64,000 bases of DNA from Lentisphaerae bacterium GWF2_45_14. Its GTDB lineage: Bacteria > Verrucomicrobiota > Lentisphaeria > Victivallales > GWF2-45-14. Below the pieces are notes generated by a model. The model saw only the letters and a list, made by a program, of their open reading frames with translations, was not told where the DNA came from and did no database searches. Where the stretch lies: positions 1 to 64,000 of the forward strand of contig MHBG01000005.1 of NCBI GenBank assembly GCA_001804785.1, in the 5' to 3' direction. The translations under genes were made by a program, and so were the position numbers. This document shows, one piece after another, positions 17,776-26,482 of the stretch (position 1 is its first letter; every line of letters begins with the position of its first letter).

Positions 17776-18636
17776 ATGGAAAAGAAACCTATCACGCTGC
17801 CATACGTTTGGAATACGCCTGTAAACTGCGTCCATCCGCTGACGGCATTTCCATATCCTCTCGGCATAGCCGCGCAGTCCATAACTACGTGCGATTACTA
17901 CTTTGAAGGCAGATTGAGAAATGACGGGAATAGGCGCTGCGGTTTTCAGTACACTCTTGACGGCTCCGGGATATTTCAGGACTCCGGGGGGGAATACGAA
18001 ATAGGTCCAGGAAAAGGCTTTCTTTGGCAAATAGATGATCCTGAAACAATATATTATTACCCGGAAAATTCACGGAAGCCGTGGCGCTTTATCTTCATAA
18101 CATTCTACAATGCAATGGACATGACAATGGAAATGTGTTCACGTTTCGGACACGTCTATCATCTTGCTCCAGAAAATCCCATGATTGCGAATCTCAGGAG
18201 TTTCAGCCGATTCGACGGGACGATGATTGAGATGTCGTCCGGTGAATGCCTGAATCTTATAAGCGGTATATTTGCGGAGCTTCTTGCGTCTGCCCAGGAA
18301 AATGTCCATGAGAGTCCGTCAACCAGCATCGCAAGGCGCGTGAAAAAATATATTCATGAGCATCTCGGAGACTCCTTTACCTTGAAGGATGCGGCGGATT
18401 TTTTGAAAATATCTCAGGAACATCTTTCCCGAACATTCAAAAAAGAGACTGGAATGAGTCCAGTCGAATACGTAAAAAATGAGAAGATAAAAATGGCATG
18501 TGAGCTTCTTAAATCAAGCCCGCTGAGCTGTAAGGAAATACTTACGGAACTTGGTTACGAAAACTCGTCCTACTTTACACGGATATTCAGGAAAGCCGTT
18601 GGCAAATCCCCAAGCGAATACAGGCTCAAAAGGTAA
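17776..18636 (+). CDS. AraC-family transcriptional regulator
   Basis: This is a 286-residue regulator. The N-terminal part is a cupin-like ligand-sensing domain (YTLDGSGIFQDSGGEYEIGPG). The C-terminal 100 residues carry two helix-turn-helix motifs of the AraC/XylS class (FTLKDAADFLKISQEHLSRT, then ILTELGYENSSYFTRIFRKA) and end in the usual SPSEYRLKR. The track starts at 17740, but ATG 17776 has AGGAA at good spacing and I prefer it. The gene is followed 3 bp later by an MFS transporter gene, its likely operon partner and perhaps its target. AraC proteins with this sensing domain often respond to sugars; the ligand is unknown here. Confidence 0.88.
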   Translation: MEKKPITLPYVWNTPVNCVHPLTAFPYPLGIAAQSITTCDYYFEGRLRNDGNRRCGFQYTLDGSGIFQDSGGEYEIGPGKGFLWQIDDPETIYYYPENSRKPWRFIFITFYNAMDMTMEMCSRFGHVYHLAPENPMIANLRSFSRFDGTMIEMSSGECLNLISGIFAELLASAQENVHESPSTSIARRVKKYIHEHLGDSFTLKDAADFLKISQEHLSRTFKKETGMSPVEYVKNEKIKMACELLKSSPLSCKEILTELGYENSSYFTRIFRKAVGKSPSEYRLKR

Positions 18637-18639
18637 AGT

Positions 18640-19902
18640 ATGAACAGGGAACAAAAAAGCTGGATACTCTACGATGTCGGAAACTCAGCATATATTCTCA
18701 TCGTAACAACCGCTCTGATGCCAGTTTTTTATAAGAGTTATGCCGCCGTGGGAATGTCTGACAGTGCGTCGACGGCCCAATGGGGGTTCGCTAACAGTGC
18801 CGCCTCACTTGTCCTTGCGCTTGCGGCACCGATACTGGGGACGCTTTCGGACTATAATGGGAACAAGCTCAGATTTCTCAAGTTTTTCATTCTGGCTGGT
18901 ACATTTTCAACGCTTCTGCTTACTCTGATAACGAAGAGTTCGTGGCTCACTGCCCTAATCATATACGCCGTAAGCATGATTGGATATTCCGCGGCAAATA
19001 TATTTTACGACTCACTTCTTCCAGATGTCGCGCAGGGTAAAGACATGGACAGGGTATCCGCTCTCGGTTATGCATGGGGCTACATTGGCAGTGTTATCCC
19101 CTTTGTTCTTGTGATTGGGCTTCTCTTCGCGGGGGAGAAGTTGGGTCTCCAGGCAGAGGCTGTGAAGACGGCCTTCGTCATAACCGCCGCGTGGTGGCTT
19201 CTTTTCTCGCTGCCTCTCCTGAGAAATGTAAAGCAGAAGTATTTCCTGAAAAAGAGAAAAAGATATATTACCCATTCTTTTCTCAGGTTGATTTCCATAT
19301 CCAAAGAGATAGGGAAAAACAAAAACGCGTTTATCTTCATGGCTGCCTATTTTTTCTACATCGACGGGGTCGATACGATAATTAGAATGGCAGTTCCATA
19401 CGGAAAAGATGCCGGGCTGGGAACGGGCGAGCTTCTACTGGCGGTTCTTTTTATTCAGATATTGGCCTTTCCCTTTGCGCTGGCGTACGGGAAAATGTCT
19501 GAATTCTTCGGAGCTAAAAAACTTATTTTCATAGCCATTACTATATATCTTCTCACGGTACTGCTGGGCTTTTTTCTGCCGCAGATACCGGATATCAGGG
19601 TCAAGTCGTGGGTATTCTGGCTGCTGGCCTTTCTGATAGCCACGTCGCAGGGGGGAATTCAGTCGCTGAGCCGTTCGCTTTTCGGGCGGATAATTCCGAA
19701 AGAAAAGTCCGGCGAATTCTTCGGATTCTACAATATCTTTGGCAAGTTTGCGGCGATTGCGGGCCCGTTTATAATGTCGATGGCGATATGGATTACCGGC
19801 GAATCGAAGTACGGAATACTGAGTTTATCGATTCTTTTCCTCGTGGGGGCTGGCCTCCTCTATTTCGTAAAGGAGGAGCATTCCCGAACTATTTCCAAGT
19901 GA
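18640..19902 (+). CDS. MFS transporter, UMF1/Atg22-like family
   Basis: This 420-residue polytopic membrane protein has about 12 hydrophobic segments. The opening WILYDVGNSAYILIVTTALM is close to the YDWANSAYA-type signature of the UMF1/Atg22-like MFS family, and GFYNIFGKFAAIAGPFIM is its conserved late segment. It begins 3 bp after the AraC gene and is probably co-transcribed with it. Its last 14 bases overlap the end of the convergent gene on the other strand. The substrate is unknown; the family is often called an unidentified or amino-acid efflux-type transporter, and regulation by the adjacent AraC protein is an inference. Confidence 0.82.
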   Translation: MNREQKSWILYDVGNSAYILIVTTALMPVFYKSYAAVGMSDSASTAQWGFANSAASLVLALAAPILGTLSDYNGNKLRFLKFFILAGTFSTLLLTLITKSSWLTALIIYAVSMIGYSAANIFYDSLLPDVAQGKDMDRVSALGYAWGYIGSVIPFVLVIGLLFAGEKLGLQAEAVKTAFVITAAWWLLFSLPLLRNVKQKYFLKKRKRYITHSFLRLISISKEIGKNKNAFIFMAAYFFYIDGVDTIIRMAVPYGKDAGLGTGELLLAVLFIQILAFPFALAYGKMSEFFGAKKLIFIAITIYLLTVLLGFFLPQIPDIRVKSWVFWLLAFLIATSQGGIQSLSRSLFGRIIPKEKSGEFFGFYNIFGKFAAIAGPFIMSMAIWITGESKYGILSLSILFLVGAGLLYFVKEEHSRTISK

Positions 19903-20365
19903 GTGTGTGTGGCTTGGCGCCGTCCTTGAACATGTCGGGGTAGAGCTGCTGGGCGCATTTTGGACAGAGACTGTGCGAAAAGTCCGTATCGGAAAGGTTC
20001 TGTATATATTCCTCTATGGGGTACCAGTAGCCCTCGGCATTGCGGATGTCTTTGCACTGGGAGCAGATGGGGAAACGCCCGTCAAACGAGTTAGGATTAA
20101 TCTCGCTTTTCAAACCTTCAATCTGCTTCAAGTGTTTTTCAGATGTTCTCTTGATCTCTCTTATTTCCTTATCCATGACCTCAATTTTTTCGTTGAGTAC
20201 GGATATTTTTTCATTTTTTTCCTTGAGTTCCTGCTCTGATTTCAAGGTTGATTCGCTGATTTCACGGAGCTTGGACCGCAATTTCAGAGCATGCAGAAAG
20301 ATGAATATCCCTGCCGCCAGGAAAAATAAGGAAGAAAATGCAATTATGTATAGAGCGAAATTCAT
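19889..20365 (-). CDS. Membrane/coiled-coil protein with C-terminal Cys4 motif
   Basis: This 158-residue protein has an N-terminal helix (YIIAFSSLFFLAAGIFIFLH), a long charged coiled coil of about 70 residues, and a C-terminal block with ICSQCKDIRNAEGYW, then YIQNLSDTDFSHSLCPKCAQQLYPDM. I know that block as a recurring C-terminal module of PAS-containing sensor proteins, diguanylate cyclases and response regulators in many bacteria; two CxxC pairs suggest metal or redox chemistry. Here it appears without any sensor or output domain. The gene is convergent with the MFS gene, with a 14-bp overlap. Its function is unknown; a membrane-anchored sensor fragment is the best description. Confidence 0.75.
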   Translation of the reverse strand: MNFALYIIAFSSLFFLAAGIFIFLHALKLRSKLREISESTLKSEQELKEKNEKISVLNEKIEVMDKEIREIKRTSEKHLKQIEGLKSEINPNSFDGRFPICSQCKDIRNAEGYWYPIEEYIQNLSDTDFSHSLCPKCAQQLYPDMFKDGAKPHTLTWK

Positions 20366-20464
20366 AAATAAACATGTCCGTTAAATTATTGATACAATAG
20401 CACGCTTGGGAGAAAGTAATATCTCAGAATCTAAAAAAAAGAATGGTGCTGAGAAGTATTTTAC

Positions 20465-21493
20465 TCAGAGAAGCCCTTCTTTTTCGTCTATGCCGAATCG
20501 GATATTCATGCATTGTACGGCCTGACCGGAAGCGCCCTTCGTCAGATTGTCGATGGCGCTTGCCACGATAAGCCTGCCTGTGTGATCATCCAGCACGAAG
20601 CCCATTTCACAGAAGTTTGTCATCGTTACATTTTTAGTGTCGGGAAGTTTGCCATGGGGAAGCACTCTTGCGAAAAATTCATTATCATAGGCTTTCTGAT
20701 AAACCTCTGCCACCTTTTCCTGAGTGCAGCCGGAAGCCGTCTTGAAAAAAATGGTCGAATTTATGCCGCGGTTTACAGGGACAAGATGCGGCACGAAATT
20801 CATCTTTATCTCATCTCTGCCTGCGGCGAACGCAAGCTCCTGCTCTATCTCGGGAAGATGCCGGTGGCCCTTTATTGCGTAAGACCTTACGCTTTCGTTG
20901 CATTCCGGGAAAATATAGGCAAGGTCAACTTTGCGGCCCGCGCCTGAGACTCCGCTCATGCTGGAGGCAATGATTTCCTCATGGGATACTAAACCCGACG
21001 CTAGCAGCGGCGCGCTCGGCATTATGATACTTGTGGGATAACAGCCGGGACACGCGATGAGATCGGCTGTTTTTATGGCGTGCCTGTAGCATTCAGGAAG
21101 ACCGTAGACCGCAGTACTGAGGAGCTCAGGTGCCGGATGATCTTCCTTATAATATTGCTTGTATTTCTCCGGACTTTTTATCCTGAAATCGGCGCTGATA
21201 TCTATTACCTTTACGCCGGAGTTCAGGAGTGGTAGCGCAAATTCGGAGGCGAGTCCATGCGGGAGCGCCAAAAAGGCGACATCGCACTCGGCTGCTATTT
21301 TTCCGGCATCAGGAGCAGAAAACTTTATTTTCTGCTCCATAAAGCGGGGAAAAACCTCCCCTATCGGCTTGTCCGCATACTGACGCGACGTAATTATCTT
21401 TACATCGCAACTTTTGTGGCGGAAAAGAAGACGAAGAAGCTCCTCGCCGGAATAACCCGAGGCACCAACAACCGCGACTCGCACCTTTGACAT
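20465..21493 (-). CDS. argC: N-acetyl-gamma-glutamyl-phosphate reductase
   Basis: ArgC reduces N-acetylglutamyl phosphate to the semialdehyde with NADPH in arginine synthesis, in the cytoplasm. At 342 residues it has the normal length. VAVVGASGYSGEELLRLL is the nucleotide-binding loop, ACPGCYPTS holds the catalytic Cys, and KGHRHLPEIEQEL and HLVPVNRGI hold the conserved His and substrate residues. The gene lies 21 bp downstream of rpsI on the same strand, so it may be read with the rplM-rpsI transcript. No other arg gene is in the window. Confidence 0.95.
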   Translation of the reverse strand: MSKVRVAVVGASGYSGEELLRLLFRHKSCDVKIITSRQYADKPIGEVFPRFMEQKIKFSAPDAGKIAAECDVAFLALPHGLASEFALPLLNSGVKVIDISADFRIKSPEKYKQYYKEDHPAPELLSTAVYGLPECYRHAIKTADLIACPGCYPTSIIMPSAPLLASGLVSHEEIIASSMSGVSGAGRKVDLAYIFPECNESVRSYAIKGHRHLPEIEQELAFAAGRDEIKMNFVPHLVPVNRGINSTIFFKTASGCTQEKVAEVYQKAYDNEFFARVLPHGKLPDTKNVTMTNFCEMGFVLDDHTGRLIVASAIDNLTKGASGQAVQCMNIRFGIDEKEGLL

Positions 21494-21514
21494 AATACGC
21501 TCTGCCGTAGAAGA

Positions 21515-21913
21515 TTAGCGTTTCGAGAACTGGAAACGTTTGCGAGCTCCGGGCTGACCGGGCTTCTTTCTTTCCTTTTCTCTCGGATCGCGAGTAAGCA
21601 TTCCGCTGCTTTTAAGAACAGCGCGCAATGACTCGTCCTGCTTTACAAGAGATCTGGCGATTCCATGCCTTAGCGCGCCGGCCTGTCCGTTTGTGCCGCC
21701 GCCCTTAATAGAGGCTGAAATGTCGAATCTGTCGGTAGAATTTGTCACTGCAAGAGGCTGGAAGATGTATCCGCGGAGCGCTTCCACGGGGAAATACTTC
21801 TTAACATCCATGTCGTTTACTGTGATTTTTCCTGATCCTGGCTGAAGCCTCACGCTTGCGGAAGCGGATTTTCTCCTGCCCGTTGCTTTTATGCAGTCGG
21901 AATTGATAGTCAT
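21515..21913 (-). CDS. rpsI: 30S ribosomal protein S9
   Basis: S9 binds 16S rRNA in the head of the small subunit and its C-terminal tail reaches the P-site tRNA. The protein is 132 residues. ATGRRKSASASVRLQPGSGK at the start, GGGTNGQAGALRHGIARSL in the middle and the basic ending PGARKRFQFSKR are diagnostic. It follows rplM by 14 bp, the usual bacterial pair. Confidence 0.97.
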   Translation of the reverse strand: MTINSDCIKATGRRKSASASVRLQPGSGKITVNDMDVKKYFPVEALRGYIFQPLAVTNSTDRFDISASIKGGGTNGQAGALRHGIARSLVKQDESLRAVLKSSGMLTRDPREKERKKPGQPGARKRFQFSKR

Positions 21914-21927
21914 TTCAACTTAACTCC

Positions 21928-22356
21928 TTAAATTTCAAGTTTCTCAGGTTTCTGGGCAGCGTGCGGGTGTTCTCCGCCGGCATATACTTTGAGCTTCCTG
22001 AATACAGCCCTGCCGAGACGACCCTTCGGAAGCATTCCCCATACCGCCTCTTTTACCATGCGCTCTGGCTTTGACTCGCGGATCTGTTCCGCTGTACGCA
22101 GCTTATGGCCGCTTCTGTACCCTGAATATGATTCATAGATCTTATTCTTTTCTTTTGTGCCTGAGAGAGCCACTTTTTCGGCATTGATTATTACAACGAA
22201 TCTGCCCGCGTCAATATGCGGCGTATAAGTTGGAAGGTCTTTTCCGCGGAGGGCATCTGCTATTCTTACCGCCAGCCTGCCGAGTGGAACTCCGGCCGCG
22301 TCAAAAAGAATATATTTGCGTTCGATTTCACCCGGTTTCGCAAGATATGTTTTCAT
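21928..22356 (-). CDS. rplM: 50S ribosomal protein L13
   Basis: L13 is an early-assembly 23S rRNA-binding protein. The 142-residue sequence has the family blocks FDAAGVPLGRLAVRIADALR, GKDLPTYTPHIDAGRFVVII, AVWGMLPKGRLGRAVFRKLK and YAGGEHPHAAQKPE. It is first in the rplM-rpsI-argC run. Confidence 0.97.
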   Translation of the reverse strand: MKTYLAKPGEIERKYILFDAAGVPLGRLAVRIADALRGKDLPTYTPHIDAGRFVVIINAEKVALSGTKEKNKIYESYSGYRSGHKLRTAEQIRESKPERMVKEAVWGMLPKGRLGRAVFRKLKVYAGGEHPHAAQKPEKLEI

Positions 22357-22687
22357 TTCGCAATATCTCTGTTGTTCTGTTTTTAATTTTTGTGACCGAT
22401 TTACCTTTGCTTGTCTGGATCGGGATTACAGACTGCAAGGGAACACTAAAAATATCTTCTTTCTTTCGTTTTTCAAACCCCCGTAAACAATTTTCCTTGA
22501 ATATTTATAAGATTTTTAGAAAAAGATGCCGGAGTCAAAGTCAAAGTCCAGATTTAAAGAGCGTCCCCTAATAGGGATCATTAACTGAGATTCGATGTTT
22601 TATGTCTAAAAAAATCAACGTGCAGGCAATAGTTAAATTTCATGCGTAGCTCTGACTCTATCGGCAAAAGACATTCATTCTGGCGGT
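22357..22687. other. Intergenic region between etfB and rplM
   Basis: These 331 bp contain no supported gene. They hold the candidate rplM promoter, a short direct repeat (GTCAAAGTCAAAGTCC near 22545) and a small palindrome (GTCCCCTAATAGGGATC near 22563). No tRNA or recognisable riboswitch was seen. Confidence 0.5.
22449..22476 (-). promoter_or_regulatory. Candidate promoter for rplM-rpsI
   Basis: On the minus strand TTGAAA and TATTTT are separated by 16 bp. The -10 box lies about 90 nt upstream of the rplM start, leaving an untranslated leader that could hold regulation, although I see no clear leader structure. Confidence 0.35.
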
Positions 22688-23488
22688 TTAACGAAGAGTC
22701 TTTTTCAAACGCTCTTTGATTATTTCAGCCAATTCGCGAGCCTTTTCCTGCATCGTCCCTACGAGGATACGTGTTTTTCTGGAGATTTCGGGGGCTGAAG
22801 TCTTAATAACCCTCGTGGGAGAGCCTCTGAGTCCGATATTTTCAGAAGAAAGACCGAGCTCTGAGGCGTTGAGTTCTTCAATTCCTTCCTCGAAAAAGCG
22901 GAGGCGCCCTCCAAGTGTACCGAAACGCGGCTCGCAGGCCTCCTTCAGTACGGTCACCAGGGCAGGGAAGAGGATTTCAGTTTCATCGGTGGAGTTTTCG
23001 AAAAGTCTTCTTACCCTGAGTCCTGCGGACGGGCGGTGTATAACTTCAAAGTGACAGACGTTCGCGGCCATTGGAACTCCTAGGTGTTCAGCGACTTCAG
23101 GACCTACCTGGCCGGTGTCGCCGTCTATCGCCTGTTTTCCGCATATTATAAGATCAAAGGGCCCTTTTTTCCTCAAAGCCGTCGAGAGAATAAGCGATGT
23201 CGTCCACGTGTCGCTTCCGGCGAAATGCCTATCGCTGAGAAGAATAACGTTATCGGCTCCTGCCGCCATTGCTCTGGCGAGTACCTCGGAAGAGCGAGGC
23301 GGACCCATTGTAAATACGCTCACTTGCGCGCCGCAGCTATCTTTTATTCTCAATGCGGCCTCCAGCGGAAACTCGTCAAGCGGATTCATAACAGCATCGG
23401 CGCTGCTTCTGACAATCGTTTTTGTTTCAGGGTCTATTGCGACGGAGCCGCTTTCAGGCACCTGTTTTATGCAGACTGCAATTTTCAT
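22688..23488 (-). CDS. etfB: Electron transfer flavoprotein beta subunit
   Basis: EtfB pairs with EtfA to shuttle electrons between flavin dehydrogenases and acceptors. The 266-residue protein begins MKIAVCIKQVPES and contains NPLDEFPLEAALRIKD, VFTMGPPRSSEVLARAMAAG, LIICGKQAIDGDTGQVGPEV and FPALVTVLKEACEPRFGTLG, the normal nucleotide-binding and signature segments. The usual neighbour etfA is absent on both sides: TauE lies upstream on the other strand and rplM lies downstream. The gene looks intact, so its partner is probably encoded elsewhere. Confidence 0.93.
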   Translation of the reverse strand: MKIAVCIKQVPESGSVAIDPETKTIVRSSADAVMNPLDEFPLEAALRIKDSCGAQVSVFTMGPPRSSEVLARAMAAGADNVILLSDRHFAGSDTWTTSLILSTALRKKGPFDLIICGKQAIDGDTGQVGPEVAEHLGVPMAANVCHFEVIHRPSAGLRVRRLFENSTDETEILFPALVTVLKEACEPRFGTLGGRLRFFEEGIEELNASELGLSSENIGLRGSPTRVIKTSAPEISRKTRILVGTMQEKARELAEIIKERLKKTLR

Positions 23489-23568
23489 AGACTTTCAGCG
23501 TTGATTTAAAATTATACGGCAATATAATAATCCACTACATCTAAATCCAGCTAAGTTGCCGGAGAATC

Positions 23569-24336
23569 ATGGGAATCGAAACTATTTCATCTATGCAATG
23601 GGCAGTCTTGGCTCTTTGTGCCCTTCTTACCGGAATAAGCAAAACTGGCGTCCCCGGGATGGGAATACTCTGTGTTCCTTTAATGGCGCTTACTTTTCCC
23701 GCGAAAATGTCTACTGGCCTTCTTCTTCCAATGTTGGCCTTTGCGGATATCGCGGCTGTTTTCTACTACAGACGGCATGGGAACTGGAAACTCGTTTTAC
23801 GGCTGATCCCCTGGGCGCTTGCCGGAATAGTTGCTGCGTCATTGATTATGCCTTTTGTTTCGGACACTCTTCTCCAGCCGGGCATCGGTTTCATTGTGCT
23901 TACAATGCTCGCCCTTAATTTCTGGAGGACCCGAAGTTCAAATGCCTTTTTCGAGAAGCTCCCTCATCACTGGGCATTTTCGGCGGCGATGGGATTTTTT
24001 GCGGGACTCACGACACAGCTTGCCAACGCGGCGGGTCCGGTAATGGCAATATATCTTCTTTCCATGAAGCTTCCGAAAAATGAATTCATCGGTACCGGCG
24101 CTTGGTATTTTCTCATCCTCAACTGGCTGAAGCTCCCGCTTTTTATGGTTGACGGCAGAATATCCTCCTCAACTCTTTCGTGTGACTTCATGCTGATTCC
24201 TATTATTCTTGCGGGGGCCGTCGCCGGGATTTTCCTTCTTAACAAAATCCCTCAAAAATCATTTGAGAAAGTCGTACAATTCCTTGCCGCGGTGGGCGCG
24301 TTAAAGCTGGCCTCTTCGGTATATAAACTTCTGTAA
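23569..24336 (+). CDS. TauE/SafE-family membrane permease
   Basis: This is a 255-residue integral membrane protein with about eight hydrophobic segments. The repeated family feature is seen in LLTGISKTGVPGMGILCVPL near the N-terminus and FFAGLTTQLANAAGPVMAIY near residue 145. Members export or import sulfite, sulfoacetate and related anions. It is the only plus-strand gene between about 20 and 57 kb. It begins 80 bp from the divergent etfB and ends 3 bp from the convergent phosphatase gene. The substrate is unknown; no sulfur-metabolism genes are nearby. Confidence 0.88.
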   Translation: MGIETISSMQWAVLALCALLTGISKTGVPGMGILCVPLMALTFPAKMSTGLLLPMLAFADIAAVFYYRRHGNWKLVLRLIPWALAGIVAASLIMPFVSDTLLQPGIGFIVLTMLALNFWRTRSSNAFFEKLPHHWAFSAAMGFFAGLTTQLANAAGPVMAIYLLSMKLPKNEFIGTGAWYFLILNWLKLPLFMVDGRISSSTLSCDFMLIPIILAGAVAGIFLLNKIPQKSFEKVVQFLAAVGALKLASSVYKLL

Positions 24337-24339
24337 CCT

Positions 24340-26481
24340 TCAGCCGTTAAACCTTATTGCCAGAATTGTCATATCGTCAAACTGGTCTTCGCCGCCTGCA
24401 TGAAGATTTGTCGAGACTTTTACCATGTTTATGAGCTCGGCCGTACTTGAATATTCGGGAGCCTTCGTAAGTTCGGCGATAAGTCTTCCTGTTGTGAACA
24501 TTTCATTGAGCGGGTTCATCGCCTCCGTTATTCCATCGGTATAAAGGAATATAATGGAGCCGGGCGAAAGTTTCAGATCAAATTCGGAAAAGCTTTTTTC
24601 TCCTGCGAGCAGCGGTCCAAGAACTATGCCGGGCGGGATCGAAAGATAGCTGAGACCGTCTGGAACCCTTCCGGCAATCGGCGGATTATGTCCTGCGTTG
24701 CTCATGCGTATCAATCCGGTTTGCAGATCTATTATTCCACAGAGCACTGTGGCAAACATGCAGCTGTCGTTGTCCTGTTCTATCGCGTTATTGACGGTTC
24801 TCAATATCTCGGATGGCGACATCCCGCTCAGCGCTGATGCCTTAAGCAGTGTTTTTACCATGACCATGAAGAGCGCCGCGGGAATTCCCTTTCCAGAAAC
24901 ATCGCCGATACAGAAAAAGAGCTTCGTTTTGGCTGGATCTATGAAGCAGAAATCGTAAAAATCGCCGCCAACTTCTTTTGCCGGTATCATCATGGCATTG
25001 ATGTCGATTTGTTTTATATCGGGGAAGGGCGGGAATATCCGTGGAAGCATTGAGGTCTGTATATCGCTGGCTACCTTAAGTTCCTCGGCCATTCTTTCCC
25101 GGGCGGCGGTAACCTGCTGAAGGTTTTTGATGTAGATTTTTAGGTTGTCGCTCATCTTGTTGAACGTGTCGGCCAGTTCTTCTATCTCGTCTCCGGTGTG
25201 TACTGATATTTTGTAATTGAGGTCTCCTCCGCCTATTCTTGCGGCTCCCGCCTCGAGGGTTCTCACAGGTTCGGTAATCCTGCCTGAGACCATGAGCCCG
25301 GCCCATATTATAAAAGGAATTATTGCCACGCAGATTAGCATATAGAGATACTTGCTTTCCGTAATCTTATCAGCTATGAAATAACTGCTTTTTGTCGATT
25401 CCCCTGATATCTCCTGTTCCATTTTGGATGTGGAGCTCAGGATGTCCTCTTCCGGTATGCCTATTCCGATACTCCAATTTGCGATGTTTACGGGCGCGTA
25501 GGCGGTATAGTAGGTTCCTTTGTCCTGCAGATCACACTTCATTATTCCCGAATGTCCGGCAATCATTTCCGTTCCCAGCCTGCGTATGTCTGGATTTTTA
25601 GAGTTAAGTATATTTATGGAGTTGAATTCATCTTTCCAGTCGAGGAACACGTCATTGAAGTTTTCTTTTGCAATCGCGTTTCCTTTCTCGTCAATCAGGA
25701 AGGCATGTCCGTTCCTTTCGATCTGGTTGGTTATGAATTCGTTATATATGACCTCAATATTAATGTCTATTCCTATCGCAGCGATGGCTTTTCCGTCAAG
25801 GCCGGGGACTGCCTTGCTGCATGTGAGGACGAGCTTGTTGTTTGACGCCGAGGCGTAGGGGCCCGTCCAGACCATCCCGTCGGATTGAATTGTATTCAGA
25901 AACCATTTTCGTTTCCTTGCATCGAATCCGCCCGGCGCGGCAGACCAGGGGTAGACGAAGAATATGCCCGAGGTCGTGGCTATATAGATGTTTTGTATGG
26001 ATGAGTTGTTTGCGCAGATAAACTTAAAGACATTATTCATTCGGGATACGCTTTTCATTTCAGGCATGATGGATTCCTCCTTCACTCCGGGCGCCAGTGA
26101 ATAGTATGAAAATGCCATTCCGTCATCGGGTTTGTTTCGCGATATCTGATGCCATATCACATCCTCAAAAACGGAGTTGTGGCTCGTCAATTCCGCATAG
26201 AGTCTGGTCGCCGCTAAAATCGAAGAAGTTATTCGGAGCAGATTCATGTTGGTTATTACTGCCTGATCCTTTGCCAGATCGATGATTTCTTTTTCAGCCC
26301 TCGCAACCAAGACCTTCTTACTGTCGGCCACGGCGGAATTTCCCAATCGTGAAGATGCCTCAAGCGCAAAGAGACCCAGTTTGTTCATATAGAAGAGGTT
26401 GAGCAGTCCCAGCACTATGAAAATAATGACTGAAAGCAAAAGTAATGCCGCCAGTATTTTATGTCTTATCCTGAGTTTCAT
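24340..26481 (-). CDS. RsbU-type PP2C phosphatase with dCache and HAMP domains
   Basis: This 713-residue membrane signalling protein has helix 1 at about residues 8-30, a large extracytoplasmic dCache-like sensor (with VWTGPYASASNNKLVLTCSK and the later YTAYAPVNIANWSIGIGIP), helix 2 at about 375-395, a HAMP domain ending near 450, a short coiled linker, and a SpoIIE/PP2C phosphatase domain. Metal-binding motifs GGDFYDFCFI and IGDVSGKGIPAALFM and the late FLYTDGITEA are present, so it should be catalytically active. Such proteins dephosphorylate STAS-domain anti-anti-sigma factors in response to an external ligand. It is the last gene of a five-gene run, 1 bp after rmuC. Ligand and target are unknown. 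Confidence 0.88.
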   Translation of the reverse strand: MKLRIRHKILAALLLLSVIIFIVLGLLNLFYMNKLGLFALEASSRLGNSAVADSKKVLVARAEKEIIDLAKDQAVITNMNLLRITSSILAATRLYAELTSHNSVFEDVIWHQISRNKPDDGMAFSYYSLAPGVKEESIMPEMKSVSRMNNVFKFICANNSSIQNIYIATTSGIFFVYPWSAAPGGFDARKRKWFLNTIQSDGMVWTGPYASASNNKLVLTCSKAVPGLDGKAIAAIGIDINIEVIYNEFITNQIERNGHAFLIDEKGNAIAKENFNDVFLDWKDEFNSINILNSKNPDIRRLGTEMIAGHSGIMKCDLQDKGTYYTAYAPVNIANWSIGIGIPEEDILSSTSKMEQEISGESTKSSYFIADKITESKYLYMLICVAIIPFIIWAGLMVSGRITEPVRTLEAGAARIGGGDLNYKISVHTGDEIEELADTFNKMSDNLKIYIKNLQQVTAARERMAEELKVASDIQTSMLPRIFPPFPDIKQIDINAMMIPAKEVGGDFYDFCFIDPAKTKLFFCIGDVSGKGIPAALFMVMVKTLLKASALSGMSPSEILRTVNNAIEQDNDSCMFATVLCGIIDLQTGLIRMSNAGHNPPIAGRVPDGLSYLSIPPGIVLGPLLAGEKSFSEFDLKLSPGSIIFLYTDGITEAMNPLNEMFTTGRLIAELTKAPEYSSTAELINMVKVSTNLHAGGEDQFDDMTILAIRFNG

Positions 26482-26482
26482 T

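Noticed and set aside
20366-20464. Rho-independent terminator for argC
   Set aside because: A CTGAG/CTCAG pair and a T8 run exist, but the stem is only 5 bp and the run is 9 nt away from it.
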